Assembly (NCBI RefSeq): GCF_014337925.2
Contig: NZ_CP143423.1
Coordinates: forward strand, 3,874,501 to 3,938,500
DNA length: 64,000 bases
Origin: Roseobacter fucihabitans
GTDB lineage: Bacteria; Pseudomonadota; Alphaproteobacteria; Rhodobacterales; Rhodobacteraceae
Direction: 5' to 3'
The notes beneath the pieces are model-generated. The model was given only the letters and a program-made list of their open reading frames with translations, did not search any database and was not told the origin of the DNA. Shown piece after piece: positions 46,918 through 55,692 of the stretch (positions are counted from its first letter, which is position 1; each line of letters starts with the position of its first letter). The translations under genes were made by a program, and so were the position numbers.

Positions 46918-48267
46918 TCAAACAGCGACAGAATGGCGTGCTGTGCTATCCTTGAGATAGGCATCAAAAGCCGACGCCGCGATGCGCACGAGCGGGAAAC
47001 CCCGCTGCGTCATCCGCACTTTCCCCTGCGACTGGGTCAAAAGGCCGTCGGCTTCCATTTCGTCAAGAATACCCAAGGCATCTGCCCACCAACTCTCCGG
47101 CGCACCATGGGTTCGCCCAATCGCCCCGGCATCGACATGACCGTCACACATCAGCCGCTCGATGACATCGGAGCGCAGCCGGTCATCAAAGACAAAGGGC
47201 AGCCCCTTGGAGACAGGCAACTCACCCGCTTTCACCGCCCGCGACCAGGCCCCGGTTTCGGTAATGTTCTGGACATAGCCTGACGGCGTGCGCCCGATGG
47301 ATGTGGCCCCCATCCCGATCATCGTTTCGGCCTGATCGGTGGTATAGCCCTGAAAATTCCGGCGCAACTGGCCTTTGCGTGCCGCAATGGCAAGCGCATC
47401 ATCCGGCAGGGCGAAGTGATCCAGACCGATTGCGATATAGCCCTGGGCCAGCAACGCCTCCGCCGCGGCACCGGCCTGTGCGGCGCGCTCTTCGGCTCCA
47501 GGCAAAGACCCGTCCGGGATCATACGTTGATTTTTGGCCATCCAGGGCACATGCGCATAGCCGAAAAGCGCGACGCGGTCCGGGCGCATCGCAGCGCTGA
47601 GTTTCACGGTTTCAATAAGGCTTTCCACGGTCTGATACGGCAGACCGTAAATCAGATCGAAGTTGATACCCGACACGCCCGCCGCGCGCAATTGTTCAAC
47701 GGATGCGCGCACCATAGCGGGCGGTTGCACCCGGTTGATGGCCTTTTGCACGCGCATGTCGAATTCCTGCACGCCAAAGCTTGCGCGCGTGAAGCCGAGG
47801 TATCCGATGCGTTGCGCCATTTCCGGCGTCAACGTGCGCGGGTCGCTTTCAATGGCGATCTCCGCATCCGGCGCGAAATCCCAACGCGCACGCACGTCGC
47901 CCATGAGGGTCTCCAGATCATCCGGGCTCAGGGCTGTGGGCGTGCCACCGCCCCAATGCAGGTGGGATATGCTCATGCGCGCCGGCAGCGCGTCCGCCGT
48001 CAGGCTGATCTCATCGCGCAGCGTTTGGGCATATTTCGCAACCGGCTCATAGCGCGACGCCAGCTTCATATTACACCCGCAATACCAACACATCTGACGA
48101 CAAAACGGCACGTGCAAATAAAGCGACACAGGGGCCGCCACATCCAGGCTGGACAGCCAGGCGCGGTATCTGTCCGGCGCGAAATCCTTCTGGAAATGTG
48201 GCGCGGTGGGATAGCTGGTGTAGCGCGGCGTGGCGCGGCTTGCATAGCGGTCAAGCACAGGGTCCAT
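46918..48267 (-). CDS. hemN: Oxygen-independent coproporphyrinogen III oxidase HemN
   Basis: HemN is the radical SAM enzyme that decarboxylates coproporphyrinogen III to protoporphyrinogen IX without oxygen. The 449-residue protein has PVSLYLHVPFCRQMCWYCGC (CX3CX2C cluster site near residues 55-62), HLHWGGGTPTALSPDDLETL, GVQEFDMRVQKAINRVQPPA and GMGATSIGRTPSGYVQN. These mark the true HemN, including the C-terminal HemN domain, and not HemW. It follows bchJ by 11 bases, so the three tetrapyrrole genes are probably one FnrL-controlled operon. Confidence 0.94.
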   Translation of the reverse strand: MDPVLDRYASRATPRYTSYPTAPHFQKDFAPDRYRAWLSSLDVAAPVSLYLHVPFCRQMCWYCGCNMKLASRYEPVAKYAQTLRDEISLTADALPARMSISHLHWGGGTPTALSPDDLETLMGDVRARWDFAPDAEIAIESDPRTLTPEMAQRIGYLGFTRASFGVQEFDMRVQKAINRVQPPAMVRASVEQLRAAGVSGINFDLIYGLPYQTVESLIETVKLSAAMRPDRVALFGYAHVPWMAKNQRMIPDGSLPGAEERAAQAGAAAEALLAQGYIAIGLDHFALPDDALAIAARKGQLRRNFQGYTTDQAETMIGMGATSIGRTPSGYVQNITETGAWSRAVKAGELPVSKGLPFVFDDRLRSDVIERLMCDGHVDAGAIGRTHGAPESWWADALGILDEMEADGLLTQSQGKVRMTQRGFPLVRIAASAFDAYLKDSTARHSVAV

Positions 48268-48278
48268 TGTGTCATCTT

Positions 48279-48890
48279 TCAGGATAGGGAAATTTCAAAT
48301 CGGCAAGCCGGGGCCCCCTGCGCGCAGCACGCAGGGTGGGTGACCTTTGCGTTTTGCGCCACAAGGCTGCGGAATAAGTGTTCGAAAACCGCGACATGCC
48401 AATGGCACTGCGGTTGCGCCAGGGGGTTATCGATGATCTCGAGTCTGCACGGGTTGCCGGGCGTCACATGCACCCGACCGCTGCCCGCATAGGTCCAGGC
48501 GTTGGCGGCCATCGCCCGGAGCAACAGACGCCCCGCCCATCGCGCGGGGAGCGTTTTCATAACCCATTGGGCCGGACGCGGAATGCGGTTGGCCAAAAGA
48601 TAGTCGGCCGTTCTGTGACCCGCATCGCGCGCGATGCCGCGGGCGGTGCCCGGCGGCAGGGCAATGCGAAGCCCGTCATGCAAGCGCGCAGCGATGTCTT
48701 GCGCGACCATCTTTTCGGGGGGCGTGATCAGGATATCGCCCAAACCCGAGCTCTTGAACACCTGAACGGCAAGTGTTTCCCCGCCGAGCGCGCGCAAGGC
48801 GGCGGCGACCTGGGTCACCGCGTTGGGGCCAACCTTTGCCTCCGGGTTGGCCGCCAGCGTATCAAGAGAGGGTGCTGCCGCTGCCATCAA
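48279..48890 (-). CDS. bchJ: Bacteriochlorophyll biosynthesis protein BchJ
   Basis: The 203-residue product resembles BchJ, first described as a 4-vinyl reductase in bacteriochlorophyll synthesis and now regarded as an accessory protein for the pathway. The C-terminal V4R-like domain shows [20 protein letters not shown] with EHLFRSLV and the cysteine set [16 protein letters not shown]. Its start overlaps the bchE stop by four bases, the arrangement seen in purple bacteria. The call rests on the C-terminal motifs and context. Confidence 0.85.
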   Translation of the reverse strand: MMAAAAPSLDTLAANPEAKVGPNAVTQVAAALRALGGETLAVQVFKSSGLGDILITPPEKMVAQDIAARLHDGLRIALPPGTARGIARDAGHRTADYLLANRIPRPAQWVMKTLPARWAGRLLLRAMAANAWTYAGSGRVHVTPGNPCRLEIIDNPLAQPQCHWHVAVFEHLFRSLVAQNAKVTHPACCAQGAPACRFEISLS

Positions 48891-50587
48891 ACCGGCTCTT
48901 TGGTATCGCGCGCGCCCACTGCCCCGTTTGGCATGCAGAAGGGCTTGTTTTTCGGCATCTGTTCATCGCCAGCGCCGCAGGCCATAACCTTGGCCGCTGT
49001 GCGATCTTCGGCCCGCGCCTTGCCCTGAGCGCGCAGAGCTTCGCGACGTTCCTTCGCCCTTGCCGCGCGATCTGCGGATGCCTCCCAATCGGTCATCTGT
49101 GCGGGGGCAATCTTGCGGCTTTCGTCGAAATGAAAATCCAGCTTGTTCTTGGATTGCGGGCCAGTGTAGCCAACCTTGCCCAGATCATAGAAGGTGCGCG
49201 CAAACCCGGCCTTGGCAAAGGCCTTAAGACATCCCAGCAAGTATTTACGTCGGAACCCGGTGCCACGCCATGGATAATGAAACAGCGCCTTGATCATATA
49301 GAACCGCCGGTAATTGTTCATCACCCGGTCGAGCAATTCACCACGGTCCATCGCTTCGGGCCGCATGATGGGCGTGACGAAATTGTATTTCTCAAAATCG
49401 AAGACTTCGACCTTGTCGCCAAGCTCCTGATAAAGCGGCGTAAAAGGCCAGGGTGTATACATCGACCAATTGGCCAGATCCGGATTCCATTCCCGCGCAT
49501 AACGGTAGGTTTCTTCGAGCGTTTCAGGTGTTTCATTGTCCAGCCCGACAATAAACTGCGCCTCGGTGAAGATATCCGCATCCCGCAGCAGTTGGATGGC
49601 GCGGCGGTTGTCCTCAACCTTGGTTTCCTTGTTGAACAGATCGAGTTTCAATTGCGCGGCGGCCTCGGTCCCCAGGGACACGTGGACCAATCCGGCACGG
49701 CGGAACAGGGGCAGCAAGTCTTCGTCGCGCAGAATGTCCGTAACGCGGGTATTGATACCCCATTTGATCTTGTCGGGCAGGCCGCGCGCGATCAGCTCTT
49801 CGCAGAATTGGATGAATTTCTTGCGGTTGATGCTGGGCTCTTCATCGGCAAGGATAAAGAAACCGACGTCGTGATCATTCACCAGTGTTTCGATTTCATC
49901 CACGACCTTGATGGGGTCGCGCACGCGGTAATCGCGCCAGAATTTCCATTGCGAGCAGAACGAACAGGTAAACGGACAACCGCGCGCCAGGCTGGGGATC
50001 GCGACACGCACGCCCAAGGGGACATAAATATAGCTGCCCCACTCAAGAAGTGACCAATCTGCGACGATGGCATCAAGGTCCTTGACCGTGGAGGCGGCCT
50101 GCGTGGCGATAATTTCCGTACCGTCAATATAGGCGATACCTTTGATGGATTTGCGCTCGGTGGGCCAGCGGCCTTCAGCATAAGCGCGCATCAGATCGAC
50201 GATAATCTCTTCACCTTCGCCGCGCACGATGACGTCGATCCACGGGGCTTCTGAGAGGACTTGCTTATACATGAATGTCGCATGGACACCGCCGAGAACG
50301 CCCAGAGCATTCGGGCAGACCTCCTTGCCGATCTCAAGCACCCGCTCGGCTTTGTAAATCGAGGGGGTGATCGCGGTCACGCCGATCACATCGGGTTGAA
50401 GGTCGCGCAGCTTTTTGGCCAAAGCGTCGTCTTCGATATTATGCGTCATCGCGTCGATAAAGGAGACATCCGTAAAACCCGCAGATTTCAGCGCGCCACC
50501 GATGTAAGCCACCCAGGCGGCCGGCCAACTGCCAGCGATCTCTGCCCCGCCCGAATGATAGTTTGGATGAATTAAGACGATTTTCAT
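48887..50587 (-). CDS. bchE: Anaerobic Mg-protoporphyrin IX monomethyl ester cyclase BchE
   Basis: BchE is the B12- and radical-SAM-dependent enzyme that forms the isocyclic ring of (bacterio)chlorophyll without oxygen. The 566-residue protein has an N-terminal cobalamin-binding-like part ([20 protein letters not shown], then [20 protein letters not shown] and [12 protein letters not shown]). The [4Fe-4S] motif [20 protein letters not shown] lies near residues 203-222, followed by [20 protein letters not shown]. It is full length. The upstream FnrL-like box fits its known activation under low oxygen in Rhodobacter. Its presence shows the organism can make bacteriochlorophyll. Confidence 0.95.
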   Translation of the reverse strand: MKIVLIHPNYHSGGAEIAGSWPAAWVAYIGGALKSAGFTDVSFIDAMTHNIEDDALAKKLRDLQPDVIGVTAITPSIYKAERVLEIGKEVCPNALGVLGGVHATFMYKQVLSEAPWIDVIVRGEGEEIIVDLMRAYAEGRWPTERKSIKGIAYIDGTEIIATQAASTVKDLDAIVADWSLLEWGSYIYVPLGVRVAIPSLARGCPFTCSFCSQWKFWRDYRVRDPIKVVDEIETLVNDHDVGFFILADEEPSINRKKFIQFCEELIARGLPDKIKWGINTRVTDILRDEDLLPLFRRAGLVHVSLGTEAAAQLKLDLFNKETKVEDNRRAIQLLRDADIFTEAQFIVGLDNETPETLEETYRYAREWNPDLANWSMYTPWPFTPLYQELGDKVEVFDFEKYNFVTPIMRPEAMDRGELLDRVMNNYRRFYMIKALFHYPWRGTGFRRKYLLGCLKAFAKAGFARTFYDLGKVGYTGPQSKNKLDFHFDESRKIAPAQMTDWEASADRAARAKERREALRAQGKARAEDRTAAKVMACGAGDEQMPKNKPFCMPNGAVGARDTKEPV

Positions 50588-50642
50588 GAGCTTCTTCCTG
50601 TCCGCAGATCAGGATAGTTTACACCTCAAGTGTCACTCTGCC

Positions 50643-50656
50643 TTGACGCAGATCAA
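50643..50656 (+). promoter_or_regulatory. FNR/FnrL box upstream of bchE
   Basis: TTGAC-GCAG-ATCAA matches the FNR consensus TTGAT-N4-ATCAA at nine of ten positions. It lies 56 bases upstream of the bchE start on the opposite strand, a suitable place for activation. A short palindrome ACAC-CTCAA-GTGT lies between it and the gene (50621-50633). Confidence 0.7.
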
Positions 50657-51285
50657 GACGGCCAGGCCCAGATCCGGGCCAGAAGACCTCGTTCATCCCC
50701 AAGCGTTGCCTGTGGTACCCCAAGGGTCGATGGGATCCAGAACCTATGTCCGCTCGCCATTGATATCGACTCTCAAGATGGTGTCGTTTGATGTCATGGC
50801 TCCAAAGACAACGACACTCTGGCATTTTCATCGTCCGGCATGCTGAACCAGTACGGCAACATCGAAATAGAGCAGGAAAACGCATCTTACCCCCCCAAAG
50901 CCACAATTAAAGGCCTCTGTCCATGCGCCCGGTTTCCGAGATGCGGCCCAATCCTGCGCTTCCTTTGCCTGTGCGAATAGTGTTCGCCCGACCATTCACC
51001 GAGAAAGCTGCAGTTTTTCCCCTGCGGTCCGGTCGCGGACATGTCTCGGTTTCGGCTGCTATCCGATTTGAGGCACCAATCCGGACCGGATCGCGTTAAA
51101 GAGGTACCTTTGCACCGGTAGAGAATAGAATTTCTTGCCGCTGAAGTTTATTAATGATACCAAAAGTTTCATTAATACGTCTTTTAGTCATCCAGGACTG
51201 CGTGCAGCAGGTGCTGAACCGCATATTTTCGAGTACGATTAGTACCAGATTGAAAGCAGTATATATCCAGTGTAGGCTCTTTTGA
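50657..51285. other. Intergenic region between bchE and tauR
   Basis: About 630 bases separate these divergent genes. No gene is supported. The tauR side carries an AT-rich direct repeat AAGTTT..ATTAAT at 51144 and 51164 and an inverted repeat GTAC-GATTA-GTAC near 51233-51245. Confidence 0.5.
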
Positions 51286-52782
51286 ATGGCACTGCCCGTC
51301 GAGACCTTTTTCCTGCACCCTGATGCTCAGGGGACTCTGCAATCGCAGATCCAGGAGATAATTGCCCAAGGGATATTATCAGGCCGGTTTCAGCGCGGCG
51401 AAAAACTCCCCTCCACGCGCAAACTGGCAATCCATCTGGGCATCAGCCGCATCACCGTGACCATCGCGTATACAGAACTTCTCGCGAATGATTATCTGAC
51501 CTCGCGCGGTCGGTCGGGGTATTATGTCTCTGAAAACGCGCCCGCGCCCCCCGCCTTTGCGCCCTCCAAGGCAGGCCCTGATGCGGTGGATTGGAGCCGC
51601 GCGATCGGGCAGCGGTTTTCCGGCGGGGACATGCCGCGCAAACCTGCGGATTGGGCCGGGTATCGTTATCCGTTCATCTATGGTCAGGCCGATCCGGAAT
51701 TGTTTGATCATGCCAACTGGCGGCTCTGTGCACTCAAGGCGCTGGGGCAAAAAGATTTCACCGCGCTGACCACCGATTATTATGATCAGGACGACCCGCA
51801 GCTGATCGAGTTCATCGCCAGGCATACCCTGCCGCGACGGGGGATCAGCGCACGGCCCGAACAAATCCTGATCACGCTGGGCGCCCAGAATGCGCTTTGG
51901 CTGACGACGCAGGTATTGTTGACGCAACGGCGGCGTGCGGCGCTGGAAGACCCCTGTTATCATGCGCTTAGGGATATTCTGTCACAATCGCGTTGCCATG
52001 TGACGCCGGTGCGTGTGGACGCCGATGGGATGCCACCGGATGCCATTCCACCCGATACGGACGTGATTTTCACCACGCCCAGCCATCAATGTCCGACCAC
52101 CAACACCATGCCCATGCAACGCCGTCATGATCTGCTTAAACGTGCTTCCGAGATGGATGCGTTGATCGTGGAGGATGATTACGAATTCGAGATGTCCTTT
52201 CTCAAAAGCCCCTCTCCCGCGCTTAAATCGCTCGATACCGATGGGCGCGTGATCTATGTCGGCAGCTTTTCCAAATCGCTGTTTCCCGGGTTGCGGTTGG
52301 GATATCTGATCGGTTCCGAGCCCTTTATCCGCGAGGCCAGGGCCTTGCGTGCCTCTGTGCTGCGCCACCCGCCGGGCCATGTGCAACGGACGGCGGCATA
52401 TTTCCTGTCGCTGGGGCATCATGATGCGTTGATCCGCCGGATGGGCACTGCGCTGCATGAACGGCGCGAGGTGATGACCACTGCAATAAACGAACACGGC
52501 CTCAAAATTGCCGGGCAAGGTGCCTACGGCGGATCGTCCTTTTGGATGCGCGCACAGCCGCATGTGGACACCTTTGACCTTGCCCGTCGCCTTCAGACGC
52601 GCGGCGTGCTAATCGAACCGGGACATTCCTTTTTCTGTGGCCCCTCGAAACCCAAAGACTACTATCGACTCGCTTATTCGTCCATTTCTGCTGGCCGTAT
52701 CGCCAAGGGTGTCGCTATTGTCGCCGACGAGATGCGCCACCTTGACCAACTGGGGCTAAGCGAAGCGAGTAACTGGCCCTAA
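51286..52782 (+). CDS. tauR: MocR-type regulator of taurine/sulfonate use (TauR-like)
   Basis: The 498-residue protein is a MocR regulator: an N-terminal GntR winged helix (LQSQIQEIIAQGILSGRFQR, LPSTRKLAIHLGISRITVTI) fused to an aminotransferase-like domain (about residues 110-490) with the PLP-lysine segment GSFSKSLFPGLRLGYLIGSE near 327. It is called TauR from its position directly before xsc in the same direction, as known in Rhodobacter capsulatus, where TauR activates taurine genes. The start gives a clean GntR N-terminus. Identity as TauR and not another MocR depends on context. Confidence 0.85.
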   Translation: MALPVETFFLHPDAQGTLQSQIQEIIAQGILSGRFQRGEKLPSTRKLAIHLGISRITVTIAYTELLANDYLTSRGRSGYYVSENAPAPPAFAPSKAGPDAVDWSRAIGQRFSGGDMPRKPADWAGYRYPFIYGQADPELFDHANWRLCALKALGQKDFTALTTDYYDQDDPQLIEFIARHTLPRRGISARPEQILITLGAQNALWLTTQVLLTQRRRAALEDPCYHALRDILSQSRCHVTPVRVDADGMPPDAIPPDTDVIFTTPSHQCPTTNTMPMQRRHDLLKRASEMDALIVEDDYEFEMSFLKSPSPALKSLDTDGRVIYVGSFSKSLFPGLRLGYLIGSEPFIREARALRASVLRHPPGHVQRTAAYFLSLGHHDALIRRMGTALHERREVMTTAINEHGLKIAGQGAYGGSSFWMRAQPHVDTFDLARRLQTRGVLIEPGHSFFCGPSKPKDYYRLAYSSISAGRIAKGVAIVADEMRHLDQLGLSEASNWP

Positions 52783-52852
52783 CGGTCCCTGTCGGGACGC
52801 TTTACTTAACCCTCAATCAAGAATCACAACCATTCAACCAAGGACCCTCTCC

Positions 52853-54631
52853 ATGAAAATGACAACTGAAGAAGCCTTTGTAAAAACACTGCAAATGCAC
52901 GGGATTGATAATGCATTTGGGATCATCGGATCCGCGATGATGCCAATCTCTGACATTTTCCCGGATGCGGGTATCAAATTCTGGGACTGCGCCCATGAAA
53001 CAACTGGCGGCATGATGGCGGATGGGTACACCCGCGCCACCGGCAAGATGAGCATGATGATCGCGCAGAACGGACCCGGCATCACCAACTTCGTGACCGC
53101 CGTAAAGACGGCTTATTGGAACCACACACCGGTTCTGCTGGTCACACCGCAAGCCGCCAACAAGACAATCGGTCAGGGCGGCTTTCAGGAAATGGAACAG
53201 ATGAACCTGTTCGCCGACTGCGTTGCCTATCAGGAAGAAGTACGTGACCCCACCCGGATCGCCGAAACGCTGAACCGTGTGATCATGCAGGCCAAGCGCG
53301 CCTCCGGTCCTGCGCAAATCAACATCCCGCGCGATTTCTGGACGCAAGTCATTGACGTCGACCTGCCGGCGATTGTTGAGTTCGAACTGCCACAAGGTGG
53401 CGAATCTGCTGTTCAAAAGGCAGCGGATCTTCTGTCTTCCGCGAAATTCCCGGTCATCCTCAACGGCGCTGGCACCGTTTTGTCAAAGGGTGGGATCGAA
53501 GCCTCCCGCATCCTGGCCGAACAGCTCGATGCTCCGGTATGTGTGGGCTATCAGCACAATGACGCGTTCCCCGGCAACCACCCCTTGTTCGCCGGTCCCC
53601 TGGGCTACAACGGTTCCAAAGCGGGCATGCAACTGATCGCCAAAGCGGATGTTGTACTCTGCCTCGGGACGCGCTTGAACCCGTTCTCCACCCTGCCCGG
53701 TTACGGCATTGATTACTGGCCCAAGGACGCCAAGATCATTCAGGTGGACATCAACGCGGACCGCATCGGCCTGACCAAAAAAGTGACTGTCGGTATCATT
53801 GGTGATGCGGCCAAGGTTGCCACGTCCATCTCCGCAAAGCTGGCGGATGGTGCCGGTGACGCGGGCCGTGCGGAGCGCAAAAACCTGATCGCTACGACCA
53901 AATCAGCATGGGCGCAGGAACTCACCTCCATGACGGATGAGCAGGACGATCCGGGCACCGACTGGAACGTGCGTGCACGTGCGGCCAAGCCGGATTGGAT
54001 GTCCCCGCGCATGGCGTGGCGCGCCATTCAGGCGGCGCTGCCGGTCGAGGCGATCATTTCATCGGACATCGGCAACAACTGCGCGATCGGGAACGCCTAT
54101 CCGTCTTTCAACGAAACCCGCAAATATCTTGCGCCGGGTCTGTTTGGTCCTTGTGGATATGGTCTGCCGTCCATTGTGGGCGCGAAAATCGGCCAGCCTG
54201 ATGTGCCTGTTGTGGGTTTTGCGGGCGACGGGGCCTTCGGTATTTCGGTCAACGAATTGACCGCGATTGGCCGCGGCGACTGGCCCGCGATCACGCAGAT
54301 CGTCTTCCGTAACTACCAGTGGGGTGCTGAAAAGCGCAACTCGACCCTTTGGTTTGAAGACAACTTCGTCGGCACCGAGCTGGACGAGGAAGTCTCCTAT
54401 GCGGGGATCGCCAACGCCTGTGGTCTCAAGGGCGTCGTGGCACGCACGCAGGACGAGCTGACGGCGGCACTTGATCAGGCGATCAAGGACCAGATGGAAA
54501 ACGGTGTGACCACTTTGATCGAAGCCATGATCAATCAGGAACTCGGCGACCCCTTCCGCCGTGACGCCATGAAGAAGCCGGTTGCCGTTGCTGGGATCAG
54601 CAAAGACGACATGCAGCAACAAACCGTATAA
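52853..54631 (+). CDS. xsc: Sulfoacetaldehyde acetyltransferase Xsc
   Basis: Xsc is a thiamine-diphosphate enzyme that converts sulfoacetaldehyde and phosphate to acetyl phosphate and sulfite, the desulfonation step for taurine and related sulfonates. The 592-residue protein has the N-terminal TPP domain (MTTEEAFVKTLQMHGIDNAF, FWDCAHETTGGMMADGYTRA, QNGPGITNFVTAVKTAYWNH) and the C-terminal GDGAFGISVNELTAIGRGDW near 459, including the NxxxxxxY-type metal site. Residue layout is that of Xsc and not acetolactate synthase. The ATG at 52853 follows AAGGACC. pta follows after 43 bases. Confidence 0.96.
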   Translation: MKMTTEEAFVKTLQMHGIDNAFGIIGSAMMPISDIFPDAGIKFWDCAHETTGGMMADGYTRATGKMSMMIAQNGPGITNFVTAVKTAYWNHTPVLLVTPQAANKTIGQGGFQEMEQMNLFADCVAYQEEVRDPTRIAETLNRVIMQAKRASGPAQINIPRDFWTQVIDVDLPAIVEFELPQGGESAVQKAADLLSSAKFPVILNGAGTVLSKGGIEASRILAEQLDAPVCVGYQHNDAFPGNHPLFAGPLGYNGSKAGMQLIAKADVVLCLGTRLNPFSTLPGYGIDYWPKDAKIIQVDINADRIGLTKKVTVGIIGDAAKVATSISAKLADGAGDAGRAERKNLIATTKSAWAQELTSMTDEQDDPGTDWNVRARAAKPDWMSPRMAWRAIQAALPVEAIISSDIGNNCAIGNAYPSFNETRKYLAPGLFGPCGYGLPSIVGAKIGQPDVPVVGFAGDGAFGISVNELTAIGRGDWPAITQIVFRNYQWGAEKRNSTLWFEDNFVGTELDEEVSYAGIANACGLKGVVARTQDELTAALDQAIKDQMENGVTTLIEAMINQELGDPFRRDAMKKPVAVAGISKDDMQQQTV

Positions 54632-54674
54632 GACCGGGTGCATTCCAGCATCCGCATAAACAAAGGAGCAGGCC

Positions 54675-55673
54675 ATGAATGTGCTGCGTGATCTTTCCAA
54701 ACGCGCAGCCGTCCGGCCTGCCCATATCGTCCTGAGCGAGGGGACTGACCCTCGCATCGTGGCCGGTGCTCTTGCCGCGGTGCAGGCGGGGACGGCCCGC
54801 ATTACGCTCGTCGGGGCGTATGACGATGTCACAGCCCAGCTTGTTGCGGCAGGTGCAACCGAAAGCCCCACCCTCAGGATCCAGGACCCGGCGACATCCG
54901 CGCTTACCGCTGAGTTCGCCGACGCCTATTTCGCGCTGCGCCAGCACAAAGGCGTCAGTCACGAGGTCGCTGAGACACAGGCGCATGACCCGCTGGTATT
55001 TGCCGCCATGATGGTGCGCCTGGGCCATGCTGACGGCACTGTTGGCGGTGCGGTTGCAACCACTGGTGATACGGTGCGCGCGGCCCTTCAGGTCATCGGC
55101 AAGGCTAAAGAAGCCCCGCTCGTCTCCAGCTTTTTTCTGATGGTTCTGCCGGAAAACCATCCCTCCGGGCGTGATGCGATGATCTTTGGCGATTGTGGGT
55201 TGGTGATCGAACCGACCTCCGAAGAACTGGCCGCGATTGCCGTGGCTTCGGCCGCGTCCTGCCAACAGCTGCTGGGCGTTGAACCAAAGGTCGCGCTTTT
55301 GTCCTTCTCCACCATGGGCTCGGCGCGCCACGGTTCCGTTACCAGGGTAAGCGAGGCCGCCGCCTTGCTCCGGGCCAACCATCCCGACCTGAAGGCCGAT
55401 GGTGAATTGCAATTTGACGCGGCCTTCGCGCCCGAAGTCGCCGCGACCAAGGCCAAGGGATCCGCCATCGCAGGCCATGCCAATGTGATGATATTTCCCA
55501 ACCTTGATGCGGGCAACATCGGCTATAAGATCGCACAGCGTATCGGTGGCGCCGTTGCCATTGGCCCGGTGTTGCAAGGTCTTGCCAAACCCGCCAATGA
55601 TCTGTCACGCGGATGTGTGGCAGAGGATGTAACGAACATGATTGCTGTGACTGCATTGCAGGCCACCGCGTAA
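54675..55673 (+). CDS. pta: Phosphate acetyltransferase Pta
   Basis: Pta turns acetyl phosphate from Xsc into acetyl-CoA. This is the short 332-residue form with only the phosphotransacetylase domain: AHIVLSEGTDPRIVAGALAA near the N-terminus, VGGAVATTGDTVRAALQVIG near 115, KVALLSFSTMGSARHGSVTR near 205 and FPNLDAGNIGYKIAQRIGGA near 275. It lies between xsc and the sulfite dehydrogenase genes, as in other Roseobacter-type sulfonate clusters. Confidence 0.95.
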   Translation: MNVLRDLSKRAAVRPAHIVLSEGTDPRIVAGALAAVQAGTARITLVGAYDDVTAQLVAAGATESPTLRIQDPATSALTAEFADAYFALRQHKGVSHEVAETQAHDPLVFAAMMVRLGHADGTVGGAVATTGDTVRAALQVIGKAKEAPLVSSFFLMVLPENHPSGRDAMIFGDCGLVIEPTSEELAAIAVASAASCQQLLGVEPKVALLSFSTMGSARHGSVTRVSEAAALLRANHPDLKADGELQFDAAFAPEVAATKAKGSAIAGHANVMIFPNLDAGNIGYKIAQRIGGAVAIGPVLQGLAKPANDLSRGCVAEDVTNMIAVTALQATA

Positions 55674-55692
55674 AGGACACTCAGGAGCCAGT

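Noticed and set aside
50631-50648. PpsR-type motif TGT-N12-ACA before bchE
   Set aside because: The second half reads ACG, and only one copy is present; PpsR sites usually occur in pairs.
22900-52530. Other TGCCGGGCA-like matches in the window (for example near 22965, 37342, 39803 and 52510)
   Set aside because: Each lies in frame inside a conserved protein segment and lacks the hairpin and the GAGAGGG flank.
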